Assembly (NCBI GenBank): GCA_027924645.1
Contig: BSBN01001150.1
Span: forward strand, 2,666,001-2,730,000
Direction: 5' to 3'
Source: Cunninghamia lanceolata
Taxonomy: Eukaryota; Streptophyta; Pinopsida; Cupressales; Cupressaceae
DNA length: 64,000 nucleotides
Shown one piece after another: positions 24,240 through 35,629 of the stretch. The notes beneath the pieces were generated by a model, which saw only the letters and a list, made by a program, of their open reading frames with translations, had not been told where the DNA came from and searched no databases. The position numbers and the translations under genes were made by a program. Position 1 is the stretch's first letter, and the number at the start of each line of letters is the position of its first letter.

Positions 24240-25511
24240 ATTTATATATTTTTTATGTTACATTGTCAACCGTTGTCAACAAATATAATAAATACATTTA
24301 AATGGTTGAATGCATATATTGGCGATAAAATGTTTATGATGTTGCTAGAATGAAGCTTGCCTCCATGTTAATATGGGTTGGAAAGAATTATAGGAAAATA
24401 GCTTTAGGAAATTGTCTTTGTAGATGGACAAATTTTTTCATTATGCACCCCTATTGACAAGGCACGCACTTATATTTTTTATTTATTGGTTACGGGATAT
24501 GGCTCCCTTAAGCATAACTCACTGATCAAAAAAAGATGAAGTGTTTATAACGTGAAAGAATTTAAAACATTGAGTGCAAATATGGGTGAATAAATCTTTT
24601 TGAGGTGACAAATTTAAACCATTCAATGCATATAGTGCTACGAAGATGCATGCATTGAATGTTTTCCCAAAAAAGTCTTTGATGAATTTATAAGTGTCGT
24701 GTGATGTGAAAGAAACATTTCAAAAACTTGTCATAGAAAGCTGCACATTTCAAAAACTTGTCATAGAACGTTGTTATAGTTTCCAAGGCAGAGTTACAGT
24801 AATAGTTGAAGATCTATCTATGGCCCTACAAAAATAAGGTATGGAATGTCAATAATATTCATAAATTTTAGTTTTTAATTTTTATTTTGCCTTGATAGCT
24901 TTGAGTGCATTTTGTTGTGACTAAAATGAGCAAGAAAAATGTGTATGGGATCTTGTCATTTTTATGATTGTGCTCAAAAAATAGTTGATAAATACATGAT
25001 ATTTTTGGCTACAACATAGATTTGAAGAGTATTGCAAGGTTGAAGAAGCTCCTCTATCGTCTCTAAAACAATATCTTCCTTTCTTTCATCATTGACTTGC
25101 ATTGGAGCAATTTTGACTTTCATTACCAATTTGGAATCATTTCCTCCTCCTCCACTATCCACTTTGTTTTGTCGGATGCCCAAAAGAAGAAGAGAATATG
25201 GAGTCTCTTTTCTTACTAGCATATTGCAAAATTATGGATTTTACTTTTTTTTTTTGCACCAAATGAAGCAAGTTGTCTAGTCCTCAAAAGGGGGTCATCC
25301 CCTCCAAATCCCTCAAGTCCTTGAGATGCAAACACCTACAAATGCATTTCCAACTAACCCTGAAATTAATAGAAAGAAAAATCATCCTCCTCTGTTTTCA
25401 TTTAGTCATGTTATGTTTATTCTTGACCTCAATAACAAAAATTTCTCAAATTACATACATGTTTGTTTATATACAATTAAAATTAAATAGAAAATTTTAA
25501 TAACGCCCTCA
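24240..25511. repeat. Long direct repeat, copy B, part 2
   Basis: Matches copy A from about 7338 to 8591 and ends in TCA at the CACTA insertion. A minus-strand frame (24974-25222, with VRKETPYSLLLLGIRQNKV and a DERKEDIVLETIEEL stretch) is also recognisable in copy A with stops, so a coding exon may once have been part of the repeat. Function unknown. Confidence 0.8.
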
Positions 25512-25523
25512 CACTACAACAAA
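25512..25523 (+). repeat. CACTA left terminal inverted repeat
   Basis: CACTACAACAAA, inverted match to 58097-58108. Preceded by the TCA target duplication. Confidence 0.92.
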
Positions 25524-25539
25524 ATAACAATTAGCACCT

Positions 25540-25665
25540 AAAATAGCGCTGGAATTTAGTGCATTTCAGTTCATGAATTGGACACTTATGTCGGCGCAAA
25601 ACTCGGCGCCAAAATGCGTGTTCACTTTGGCGCTGGTTTTAGTGTCGGATTTAGCGCTGAATTTT
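25540..25665. repeat. Left subterminal GCGC-motif region
   Basis: Contains several TAGCGCT, GGCGCCAAAA, GGCGCTGG and TTTAGCGCTG motifs within about 130 bp of the terminus, matching the motif type at the right end. In En/Spm, TNPA binds short subterminal repeats; here that role is inferred. Confidence 0.6.
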
Positions 25666-26340
25666 GTTGCTTCCAGTTTGGCTTCTGATTTTGCTTCTGG
25701 TTTTGCTTCTTGTGTTTCTTCCAGGTTTACTTCCAAGTTTGCTTCCGATTTTGCTTCCAGGTTTGCTTCCGGTTTTGCTTCCAATTTTACTTTCGGTTTT
25801 ACTTCCAGTTTTACTTCTGATATAACGTCACTTGTTGCATCCAATTTTGCTTCCGATTTTGCTTCCAGGTTTGCTTCCGATTTTGCTTCCAATTTTGCTT
25901 CCATATTTGCTTCCACTTGTGCTTCTGGTTTTGCTTCCACTTTTGCTTCCAATTTTGCTTTTGGATTTGCTTCTAATTTTGCTTCCAATTTTGCTTCTAA
26001 TTTTGCTTCTAGTTTTGTTTCTGGTTTTACTTCCAATTTTGCTTCCAGTTTTGCTTCTAGTTTTGCTTCCAGTTTTGCTTCCAATTTTGTTTCCAATTTT
26101 GCTTCTAGTTTTGCTTCCAATTTTGCTTCCATTTTTGCATCTTTTGTCGCTTCTAATATGGCTTCTATTATTGCATCTTTTGTTGCTTCTAAAATTGCTT
26201 CCATTATTTCTTCTTTGTTTGCTACCTAAATTGCTATTGTTTTTGCTTCCTAGATAATGCCAAGTTTTGCTTCCAAGATTGCTTCTGGTTTGCTTCTAGT
26301 TTGGCTTCCATTGTTGCTTCCTTTTTTGCTTCAAAAAATG
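25660..26340. repeat. 12-bp minisatellite (GCTTCCAATTTT), about 55 units
   Basis: About 680 bp of near-continuous 12-bp units of the form GCTTCCRATTTT with variants. Because 12 is divisible by 3, several frames stay open: ASNFASSF and LLPILLP on the plus strand, KLEAKLEA on the minus strand (25566-26204). These look like genes but are the repeat. It begins about 150 bp from the CACTA terminus, so it may be an expanded subterminal binding array. Confidence 0.85.
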
Positions 26341-26474
26341 CTTTTTGTTTTACTTACATTTATTAATTTAATATATTTTTTTAGTTAAATAGCTGCTAAG
26401 GGGTACCACCCATTATATTGATAAACAAAAATATTACATTGTAGTTTTTGCATTGACCACCATCACCAAGTTTT

Positions 26475-27510
26475 TGTTGGGAATTAAGGTGTCTCAACCT
26501 TGGTAATTCCTTGTATTTATTCATTTATTGCCTATTGTATAATTTGGATGCAAATCCCATGTTGTCATATTGTGGGAGTTGGCATGGTGATGTGTCATCC
26601 TACATGGCATATGACCACATGTAAATTTATCCTCACCTGAGGAGATAGACGTCCCACTGAGTGGTAGGAATATTTTGCCACGTGTCGGCATCTTGGAATG
26701 TGTGTAAGGGAATATTGACTGAAACGGTCATGACAGATTCTTATGACGAAGTTATGACATGTAAGAGTCAGAAATAGAAGATCCTATGACAGGTATGGAC
26801 ATGTGTCGAGAAGCATTTTTGAAAAATGCATCTTTGGGCACTCCAAGGTGGACTATGACATGTTGTAAGAAAATATACTATTAATAGCCTATGTATGATA
26901 GATTCTCTTACAGCTGTAAGTTATGACACCTATGACAGATTCTATGACAGTTGTAAGAGTCGTAAGAGCATTTGTCATAGCCCATTTTAGAAATAGGCAA
27001 CCTCCTTGGGATGGGGTGACTTGACAAGTGTCAGGAGCATCCTACAGTGTTGGACAAGTGTCCATAGGCATGGGTTTTGGGCCATGAGGCCATGTTGGAC
27101 GCCCATCTCAATGTGGAGCCATTTTTGCCTTGTATTTGTTATATAAACAGGTGCATTGAGGAGGAGAGGTAGTATGTGATTGACAGGTACTGTTATGCTA
27201 CCGGTTTGTCTCTAGATACGTGTGTCGAAGACTCTTGAGAGCTTGCATTGCAAGTGTATTGTAAACCATTTCAGTTTTGATAATACATTGTGTAGATTTT
27301 GGAGTGGGGTTTTTCACCTGATAAGGGTTTTCCCCATGTATATCTTGTGTCTCTCTCTTCTGTCTCATTTCTGTGTGTATGTGTATTACTGTAATATCTC
27401 CATTGTTGTTGTTAACATTCTATAATTGTAAGGATTAAAATGAATTTGCACTCTTCTCTCCTCTTTAGATTAGTGTAGGAAGTGATTTCTGCACACCTAG
27501 CTTCCTTTCA
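26475..27510 (+). repeat. 5' LTR of the copia element
   Basis: 1036 bp, TGTTGGG...CTTTCA. TATATAAA at 27140-27147 is the likely promoter element. It lacks a short TTATTTCATTGTA-like segment present near 31768 in the 3' LTR. Confidence 0.93.
27140..27147 (+). promoter_or_regulatory. TATA box of the copia 5' LTR
   Basis: TATATAAA, conserved in the 3' LTR near 32402. Confidence 0.6.
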
Positions 27511-27512
27511 GT

Positions 27513-27524
27513 TGGTATCAGAGC
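27513..27524 (+). promoter_or_regulatory. Copia primer-binding site (tRNA-Met)
   Basis: TGGTATCAGAGC two bases after the 5' LTR, the classical initiator-tRNA-Met complement in plant copia elements. Confidence 0.93.
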
Positions 27525-27627
27525 CTAGTCAGTTTTGGTTATAGCTACGGGGTAGGGGTTTTTTGAGCTAATCTTAGGTTGAGTGGGAGTCTGTGCAGAG
27601 TATTCTGTATCTTGTTACAAGAAGGAG

Positions 27628-28382
27628 ATGGCAACCACATCCAGAAGAGTAGAGGTGGAGAAGTTCAATGGCACAAATTTTGAGTTGTGGAAACTCAAGA
27701 TGGAAGATCTACTTGTTGATCGTGACCTATGGGAAACCATTGATGGAACAAAACCTATGACAATGTCACAAGCTAATTGGGACCTCAAAGATTGGAAGGC
27801 TAAGGGTCTCATAAGACTCTGTCTAGCTGACTCTATCCTGTTGAATGTCCATGATGAGAAGACTGCTAAAGAACTTTGGAAGAAGTTGGGATCTATTTAT
27901 CAGGCCAAATCCCTGGTGAAAAAGCTCTTTCTGAAAAAGAAGTTGTTTTCTCTAAAGATGGAAGACGAAGGATCTATTGCGGACCATTTGAATTATTTTA
28001 ACATGATTGTTACACAGTTGACATCCGTGGGTGTGAAAATGGAGGAGGATTGATGTATGACCCTGCTTTATTCTTTGCCAGATTCATGGGATCATCTTGT
28101 CATGGCTATCACAAGCACTACAACCACCTTCATGATAGATGAAGTAGTATCTTTCCTGTTATCTAAAGAAATGCGGAGAAAGACATTTGAGTCAGCCAAA
28201 GAGGCTCTTGCGATTCGTGGAAGACCCAAAGAGAAAGGGAAGAAGAAGGACAAGAAAGGTGAAAAGGGTAGATCCAGATCCCGTGGGAGATTCAAATCTC
28301 CTGGAAAGTCTAAGGCTCTCTGTTGGAACTGTGGGAAAACCAGGCATTTTTGAAAGGAATGCAAAGAGGAAAAGAAAAGAAG
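27628..28382 (+). pseudogene. Copia gag
   Basis: Starts MATTSRRVEVEKFNGTNF, a typical UBN2/gag N terminus. The first ATG of the frame is at 27583, but the inner Met fits the family better. The zinc knuckle at 28321-28362 reads C-X2-C-X4-H-X4-C (CWNCGKTRHF) but has a TGA at 28351-28353 inside its last spacer. Another stop lies at 28051-28053. A Lys/Arg/Ser-rich tract precedes the knuckle. A frame change near 28365-28385 separates gag from protease. Gag would form the particle that packages element RNA; this copy cannot make a full protein. Confidence 0.9.
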
Positions 28383-28384
28383 AA

Positions 28385-31300
28385 GAAGAATGCTTCTGAT
28401 TTAGATTCTGACAAGTCACAAGATGATGGTGATGCCTTCATCGCAGCCTTGACCACCCATGCATCTGATGATGTGTGGTTGATTGATTCTAGTGCATCAT
28501 TTCACATGACCTTGCATCGAGACTGGTTTACGAAATATGAAGAGTTCAATGGTGGAAGAGTGTACCTAGGTGACGATTCTCATCTGAAGATTGTTGGTCA
28601 TGGAAGAGTCTCAATCTGATTCCCCGATGGACAAGTGAAGGGGATCACTGGGGTTATGCACATCCCAGGCCTAGCATGGAACCTGCTTTCTGTAAGTATG
28701 TTGAATGATGCAGGTGTGTAGATTGTCTTTTTGAAGGATGGATGCAAGATGAGTAGAGGATCTATGGTGCTTGTGAAGGGTACTTGGAGAGGTACTCTAT
28801 TTCAGCTGGAGGCATGCACTTCACAGTGCAATAGTTCTTCTGACTCGAAGAAAAGAGCTGCAATCACTTCATCCCCACCATCTAAACAAGTAGTGAAGAA
28901 ATCTATTGTAACACATTTTCATGGTAGTGCATATGCTTTGGAAGTTAAACTTCTAGCTGAAAAGACTATGTTATGGTATTTGAGATATGGCCACATTGGT
29001 GAGAAGGGTCTGCATACCTTGAAAAATAAAAACTTCGTTGAGGGGTTAAATGATTATAATCTCGAGTTTGACTTTTGTGAACATTACATTTATGGAAAGT
29101 AAAACCGTGTTCAATTTTACTCTAGTTCTCACAAGTCTTCTAGTGTATTGGATTTTATTCATTTTGATGTGTTTGGTCCTGTTAATGTTCCTTCAATTTT
29201 CAAATCTATATATTTTGTATCTTTCATAGATGATTACAGTAGAAGGACGTGGGTTTATTTTATTAGAAGCAAGACTAAAGTCTTTAGTCAGTTTAAAGAG
29301 TTTAAAGCCTTTGCTGAAAATCAGACTAGTAAAAAGATTAAGTGTTTGAGAACTGACAACGGTGGTGAGTTTTGTTCAGTAGAGTTCGATAAGTTCTGTA
29401 AAGAGCAAGGGATTGAAAGACATAAGACAACTCCATACACCCTGCAGCAAAATGAAGTTGCAGAGAGGATGAACAGGACACTGATGGAGAAGGCTAGGAG
29501 TATGCTTAGTGGAGCAAGCCTCAAACAAAAGTTTTGGGCTGAAGTTGTAGCCATTGCTTGCTACCTGGTAAACAGGTCTCCTACATTACTCTTGTTGGTA
29601 GGACACCTATGGAGGTGTGGTCTGGTAAGAAGCCTTCAGTTAGACATCTTCGTATTTTTGGTTATGAGGCATATGCACATGTGCCTAGGGAGAAAAGGTT
29701 CTAAATTGGATAATAAGGCTGTTAAGTGTATCTTCATTGGCTATGGTGTCGGTGTGAAAGGATACAAGCTTTGGGATCCTGTGACTAAAAAAGTGTTGTA
29801 AAGCAGAAGTGTTATCTTCAGAGAGCTAACACCTTCTTCCATTGTTCTACAACCAGAACATATAGAAAAGAAAGAGGATGTGGTTCAGTTTCCTTCTATC
29901 CCTGAGAAGACTGAATAGAGAGACCCTGTGAGACCTGATGATGAGGAGAGCTCTAGTAGCTCTGAAAGCTCAGAAGAAGAAGCAGAACCTCAACCTCGAC
30001 CATTGAGGAGGTCCACACGAACGAGAAAGCAACCTTATAGGTTTGGTTATTCATTACTTGATTCTAGTTGTGCTTTTGCTTTGCTTGCTAACACTGATGA
30101 GCCTAGATCTGTGAAAGAGGCTATGGGCATGAAAGATGCAGGTTCCTGGAAGGAGGCCATGGAAGATGAGATGGCTTCTTTGGAGAAAAATAAAACATGG
30201 AACTTGGTGCCTTTGCCTGAAGGATGGAAACCTATTGGATGCAAATGGGTGTTCAAGAAGAAATTTGGTGCAGATGGTAGTGTTGAAAAGTACAAGGCTA
30301 GACTAGTTGTGAAGGGGTACTCACAAGTGGAGGGAATTGATTATGGTGAAATTTTCTCTCCTGTTGCAAAGTTGACATCTATTCGGTTCTTGTTATCTCT
30401 TGCAGCTACTTATGACTTAGAAGTGGAGCAGATGGATGTGAAGACAACTTTCCTTCATGGTGAATTGGAGGAAGAGATTTACACATCACAGCCAAAGCAT
30501 TACATAGAGAAAGGTAAAGAAAAATTGGTTTGCATGTTGAAAAAGTCTTTGTATGGTTTCAAGCAGTCTCCTAGGATGTGGTACTTGAAGTTTGATGCCT
30601 TTGTGTTGTCAATTGGATATCTAAGATCAAAATTAGATTATTGTGTGTATTACAAGTTTGACAATGATTGCATTCTCATTATTGCATTGTATGTTGATGA
30701 TATGTTGTTAATTGGGAATGGTAAGAATATGATTTCTGATTTGAAGTCTCAGTTGTCAGCACAGTTTGAGATGAAAAATCTAGGGGTAGCCAGGTACATT
30801 ATGGGAATGGAAATCAGAAGAGACATAGCTGACAAAAAACTTTGGTTAAGCCAGAGTATGTGAAGACCGTGTTGGATAGGTTCAGCGTGGCAGATTGTAA
30901 ACCATTGTGTGTTCCTTTGTCTTTGGGGACAAAGTTGTCTGTTAATGATTGTCCAAAATCTCCTAGTGAGGTGGAGGACATGAGCAGAGTACCTTATGCT
31001 AGTGTTGTTGGCAATTTAATGTATGCTATGGTCTGCACAAGACCAGACATTGCCCAAGCAGTGGGAGTCCTTAGTCAGTATATGGCTAATCCTAGATGGG
31101 TACATTGGGATGCAGTTAAGAGAGTGTTCAGATATTTGAGGGGTACTTCCAAGTATTCCATATGTTATCATGGTAATGCTACAGGACCTCCGCATTTAGT
31201 TTGTTTTCATGGATTTGTTGATTCTGAATGGGTGGGTGACATTGACAACAAGAGATCCACCAGTGCCTATGTGTTCACTATGTTCAATGGTGTAATTATT

Positions 31301-31675
31301 TGGATGAGTAAGCGACAACCTATGGTTGCTTTGTCCACGAGAAAAGATGAGTATATGGTAGCAACTCATGCTTGCAAGGAAGCCCTTTGGCTTAAGAAAT
31401 TGTGTTCAGATATTGGTGTTGATGCAGGACAGATTATGATTTGTTGTGACAGTCAGAGTGTGATTTGCCTTGTGAAGAATCCAACTTTCCATGCCAGAAC
31501 AAAGCATATTGATGTACAATTTCACTTCATGCGAGACATGGTAGAGGATTGGAAGGTAAATTTGGAGAAGGTAGATACTTTGAAGAATGTTGCAGATGCA
31601 TTGACGAAGCTAGTGGGCATAGAGAAGTTCATATGGTGTTCGGAGTCTATGGGCCTCTCGACCTATAGCAGTTAA
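28385..31675 (+). pseudogene. Copia pol: protease, integrase, reverse transcriptase, RNase H
   Basis: Protease: DDVWLIDSSASFHMT at about 28467, with DSSAS replacing the usual DSGAS. GAG-pre-integrase at about 28975-29095. Integrase from 29148 shows HFDVFGP, RTDNGGEF and QQNEVAERMNRT (the usual G before VAER is E), so the D-D-E triad is visible. Two compensating frameshifts bracket about 29595-29697. Reverse transcriptase from about 30100 has GCKWVFKKKF, VARLTSIR-type residues (VAKLTSIR), YGFKQSPRMW and the catalytic YVDDMLL at about 30690. A frameshift at about 30845-30860 precedes RNase H (DSEWVGD, STRKDEY with D in place of the usual E, CDSQS). Stops at 28617, 28720, 29101, 29799 and 29917 confirm decay. 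Confidence 0.93.
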
Positions 31676-31724
31676 ATCCTGTTATTTCTATTGGCTCTTA
31701 CAAGGTGTTCGACAAGTGGGAGAA

Positions 31725-32772
31725 TGTTGGGAATTAAGGTGTCTCAAACTTGGTAATTCCTTGTATTATTTCATTGTATTTATTCATTTATTGCCTATTG
31801 TATAATTTGGATGCAAATCCCATGTTGTCATATTGTGGGAGTTGGCACAGTGATGTGTCATTCTACATGGCATATGACCACATGTAAATTTGTCCTCACA
31901 TGAGGAGATAGGCATCCCACCTAGTGGTAGGAATATTTTGCCATGTGTCAGCATATTAGAATGTGTGTAAGGGAATATTGACCGAAACGGTCATGACATA
32001 TTCCTATGACGAAGTTATGACATGTAAGAGTTAAAAATAGAAGATCCTATGACAGGTATGGACATGTGTCGAGAAGCATCTTTGAAAAAGGCATCTTTGG
32101 GCACCCCAAGGTGGACTATGACATGTTGCAAGTGAATATGCTATTAATAGCCTGCGTATGACAAATTCTCTTATAGCTGTAAGTTATGACAGCTATGACA
32201 GATTCTATGACGGTTGTAAGAGTCGTAAGAGCATCTGTCATAGTCCATTTCAGAAATAGGCGACCTCCTTGGGATGGGGTGACTTGACAAGTGTTAGGAG
32301 CATCCTACAGTGTTGGACAAGGGTCCATAGGCATGGGTTTTGGGCCATGAGGCCATGTTGGATGTCCATCTCAATGTGGGGCCATTTTTGCCTTGTATTT
32401 GTTATATAAACAAATGCTTTGAGGAGAGGTAGTATATGATTGACAGGTACTGTTATGCTACCGATTTGTCTCTAGATATGAGTGTTGAAGACTACTGAGA
32501 GCTTGCATTGCAAGTGTATTGTAAACCATTTTAGTTTTAATAATACATTGTGTAGGTTTTAGGGTGTAGGGTTTTTCACCTGATAAGGGTTTTCCCCATG
32601 TATATCTTGTGTCTCTCTCTTCTGTCTCATTTCTCTGTGTATATGTATTACTGTAATATCTCCATTGTTGTTGTTAACATTCTGTAATTGTAAGGATTAA
32701 AATGAATTTGCACTCTTCTCTCCTCTTTAGATTAGTGTAGGAAGTGATTTCTGCACACCTAGCTTCCTTTCA
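31725..32772 (+). repeat. 3' LTR of the copia element
   Basis: 1048 bp, preceded by a purine-rich CAAGTGGGAGAA tract. Ends CTTTCA followed by the T-rich target duplication. Confidence 0.93.
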
Positions 32773-33047
32773 TTTTTCCTACCATTCTTACTTGACCAGA
32801 CATCACTACCCTTCTGACCTTTCACAATACATATACCAATCCTTATACATTTGGGCTTACTTATACAAAATTGCCCAATACAGAACAAAAAATAGGAAGA
32901 AAGACTAGACATTAAGACCACAACCACTACCTACTGGACACATAGGACTCCTTGTTCATTCTCCTTCTTCACGAGCACACCTTGCTGCCACCACACGTGC
33001 TACCACTAGACACTCTGTACCGCAAGCATGGTGAGTTGGACTATTTG

Positions 33048-33880
33048 CTACTTCTTCAAAGGAATGCTCATCCATCTCCACCGAGTTTTCACCTTCACCC
33101 AGCCCCTAAACTTGATCATCCCTGATTCCAAACCTTCTACCTCCATGTACCACCTGACCCAGCCAACTTTAGTCACATGCACTATTCCTGCCATCGTGCC
33201 CAAACAATTGATGCTCCTCTGAATTTTGCCCCACCTCTTCTCCAACTCAACCGGCCTAAGAGTTCGAACAACTGATAATTTTCTCACTTTTGCACCTTGT
33301 GTCTTGGACATGTAGTAGTTTTGCACCAAGGGAGAGAGGAGATTGTTGTCAACATTATCAAGGGATGCATCTATCTCTCCCAAAAGCGAGTGCAGGAACA
33401 ACTTCTGGCACAAGAATTTTGCTTTGGCTTTGCCTACTCTCATATAGAGAAGAACCGCCAAGAACATGGTCGTGATATCCGTGTTTACTTTGTAGCGGTG
33501 AGTAGCCTTCGGAAATTCATCCCCCAACACCTTCTTTACTACCCAAAGCACCAAGGGATGGTCAGCCACAAGAATATCTTTAAGTCTTTTGTCAGTCACC
33601 TCCCCTAGGAATGCCATCTATTGCTTCATGGATTCCAAACATATCGGTGTGTCCATGGCTTCGTGCTCCAACAACTTGCAAAAGCAAAGTGAGAAAAGAG
33701 AGAAAGGTATGGCTCTCTTGCAATCCCCGCCCATAGTTGTAGACCCCTGCATTTATTAATGATGAGTAGGATGGCAAGAGTGTATCGTCCACATGAGCTT
33801 GTAGATATATAGATCTTGAAGCCCACTGCGAGTTTTAACAGCCCGATACCGTGCTTTTCTGCTAGTAGTACCATACCTTG
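33048..33880 (-). pseudogene. Unrecognised minus-strand protein-like sequence
   Basis: The longest frame is 33048-33617 (189 codons), with a leucine-rich, protein-like start (GEVTDKRLKDILVADHPLVL) and a VKKVLGDEFPK stretch. An upstream frame (33626-33874) also reads plausibly, separated by stops. Composition is unlike the simple repeats nearby, so it may be a gene fragment captured by the CACTA element or a retroelement piece. I do not recognise the family and see no catalytic motif. Confidence 0.35.
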
Positions 33881-33984
33881 AGGACTTATCTAATTATTCA
33901 CCTACAAGCGGTATCACTCCACACTTGCCAAATTAAATTGCTAGTTCAAATGATGATTACATGATGTCACCAAATGAATTAACT

Positions 33985-34185
33985 CTGGGTACTTTCTGCC
34001 GCCACCTTTGCCAACTCATTGGCCACTGAGTTGCCTTCTCTGTACACGTGGCTCAATCTGTAGTCTTCAAATCTGTCTAGCATCTATCTGATGGGCTGCA
34101 ACCATTGGCCTAAAATCTAGTTTGAAGTATTGTTTTGCCTGATTGCATTAATTGTGATGAGTGAATCTCCTTCCAAATGGAATTA
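33985..34185 (-). pseudogene. LINE RNase H fragment
   Basis: Minus-strand reading gives LEGDSLITINAIRQ, then RLSHVYREGNSVANELAKVA, with one internal stop. This is the C-terminal signature of the RNase H domain of plant LINEs (E-x-D-S motif and H-x-REGN-x-A-x-x-LA). No neighbouring reverse transcriptase was found, so it is an isolated fragment. Confidence 0.75.
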
Positions 34186-34199
34186 ATTTAATATGTTTT

Positions 34200-34815
34200 A
34201 TTTTAATTTAATTAGTTAAATATATCATGCCTCTTAAATAACTCATATGAGTATAGAGTAAGCAATTTAATTATTTAACTCATGATTAAATAACAAGATA
34301 ATTATTATAACATGATCATCATCTATAATTAAAACAAGTGAGTAAAATATCTATAATTAAATTGCATTTGACAACATCCATCCTGAGCAGTAAATTAAAA
34401 TCATCATACGTAATAAATATCTATCCAAAAATCATCGACCACTTTCAATATATATAAATTGACAAGTCAATACTGATAAGATCATCATCATATATAACTA
34501 AAACAAGTGAAAGTCAAATATGCCAGTAGATCAATAACATGTCAAAATGATACATGTCCAACAGTCGACATAAGTCAAAATGATACATGTACAAATGATA
34601 TAAGTAAAAATGATAAATTATATAACTCAAAATGATACAAGTGAAGATGATACATGTCCTAATGATATAAGTCAAAATGATACATAAATTTATGATACAA
34701 CTCATTAATATGGTACTGCAGGCCGTGAAAATGATACAAATGCTAGTAACCATGAAAAGAGGCATCATAACGATACATCAACAATGATCCATGATGTAGT
34801 CTATATGATCATGAA
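34200..34815. repeat. AT-rich region with AAAATGATACATGT repeats
   Basis: AT-rich spacer. At about 34535-34770 it holds degenerate tandem 14-30 bp units built on AAAATGATACATG. No gene seen. It is downstream of the TNPA-like last exon. Confidence 0.6.
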
Positions 34816-34820
34816 TGTCA

Positions 34821-35030
34821 CTAGCTACTACCAGCAACTGCCTCATCATCATCATCACCATTATGATCATCGTCATCATCATTGTCATCATCGTCATCAT
34901 CATCGTCATCAGCCTCAGTGTCTTCTATATCTGCGTCATCATCATCCTCTACCATGTGATTTGTACCAGAACCAACATAATCTGGATCTATATCATGAGG
35001 ATCATCTTGATCTTCTAGAAGACCCATTTT
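34821..35030 (-). pseudogene. Acidic C-terminal exon of the TNPA-like gene
   Basis: Minus-strand exon entered by a good acceptor (poly-T then GCAG at 35031-35034), reading KMGLLEDQDDPHDIDPDYVG, then a long Asp-rich tract coded by ATC/ATG trinucleotides, ending EAVAGSS and a stop. The frame fits a phase-0 junction like the other introns of the gene at 40508-41695. Assignment to that gene is inferred from strand, phase and order. Confidence 0.5.
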
Positions 35031-35044
35031 CTGCAAAAAAAAAT

Positions 35045-35620
35045 ATTTAAAATGAAAAGTTATTATTTATTTCATGCAATAATTTATTTTTCTGTTATAT
35101 ATCTAATATTACAACATATGAAACGAAACCATAATCATATTACATCATATCAAAGTGCACATACCATAATAAAATTTCAAAAAAGTTACAACTAATATAT
35201 CATTCCAATGATGTAAAACATGCAACAATTCTAATAAACGTTAGTAAATATCATAAAAAAATTTGTTATACAATTTAACTATCAACTGTAAATTCTATTA
35301 CATAACCTTAAGTGCCACAAATTGCTTGGTCCATGTATGTTGTTTTTCACTATTAATCTAATAACCTGCATTAGACAAAAACATTAAAGAGTTTTTAAGT
35401 AGCAGTTGATTAAATTCTCTTACATGTCATTAAGGAATGCACAATTTTTTTTCAATAATTATTTATCTTAAGGTTCATGAGTAACCTTAAGATAAAGGTC
35501 TATTTTGTTTGAAAAAAAAAATGAAGTTAGCAATATGTTATTCGACTGATTTTAGAAAGAAAAAATGTTAGCCCTATTCCTGCTCACAGGTCTTTAATGT
35601 GAGCGGGAATAGGGCAAATT
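35045..35620. other. AT-rich presumed intron
   Basis: No ORF or known repeat recognised. Lies within the presumed last intron of the TNPA-like gene. Confidence 0.35.
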
Positions 35621-35629
35621 TGGGGATTT

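Larger units (their letters stand above)
26475..32772 (+). mobile_element. Full-length Ty1/copia retrotransposon (6.3 kb)
   Basis: LTRs at 26475-27510 and 31725-32772 begin TGTTGGGAATTAAGG and end CCTTTCA. Flanks are GTTTT (26470-26474) and TTTTT (32773-32777), a 5-bp target duplication with one mismatch. The PBS TGGTATCAGAGC matches the initiator tRNA-Met complement used by most plant copia elements. Domain order gag, protease, integrase, reverse transcriptase, RNase H is the Ty1/copia order. Coding is damaged by stops and frameshifts. The LTRs differ by point changes and small indels. It sits inside the CACTA element, so it is younger. Confidence 0.95.

Noticed and set aside
25566..26257. 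Three long overlapping ORFs (minus KLEA-repeat protein of 212 aa, plus FASN-repeat of 218 aa, plus LLP-repeat of 141 aa)
   Set aside because: All read the same 12-bp tandem repeat, which keeps frames open by periodicity. No frame looks favoured by start context or composition.
34784..35050. Plus-strand His-rich and Ile-rich ORFs
   Set aside because: Shadows of the CAT/ATC trinucleotide tract that encodes the Asp-rich tail of the minus-strand exon.
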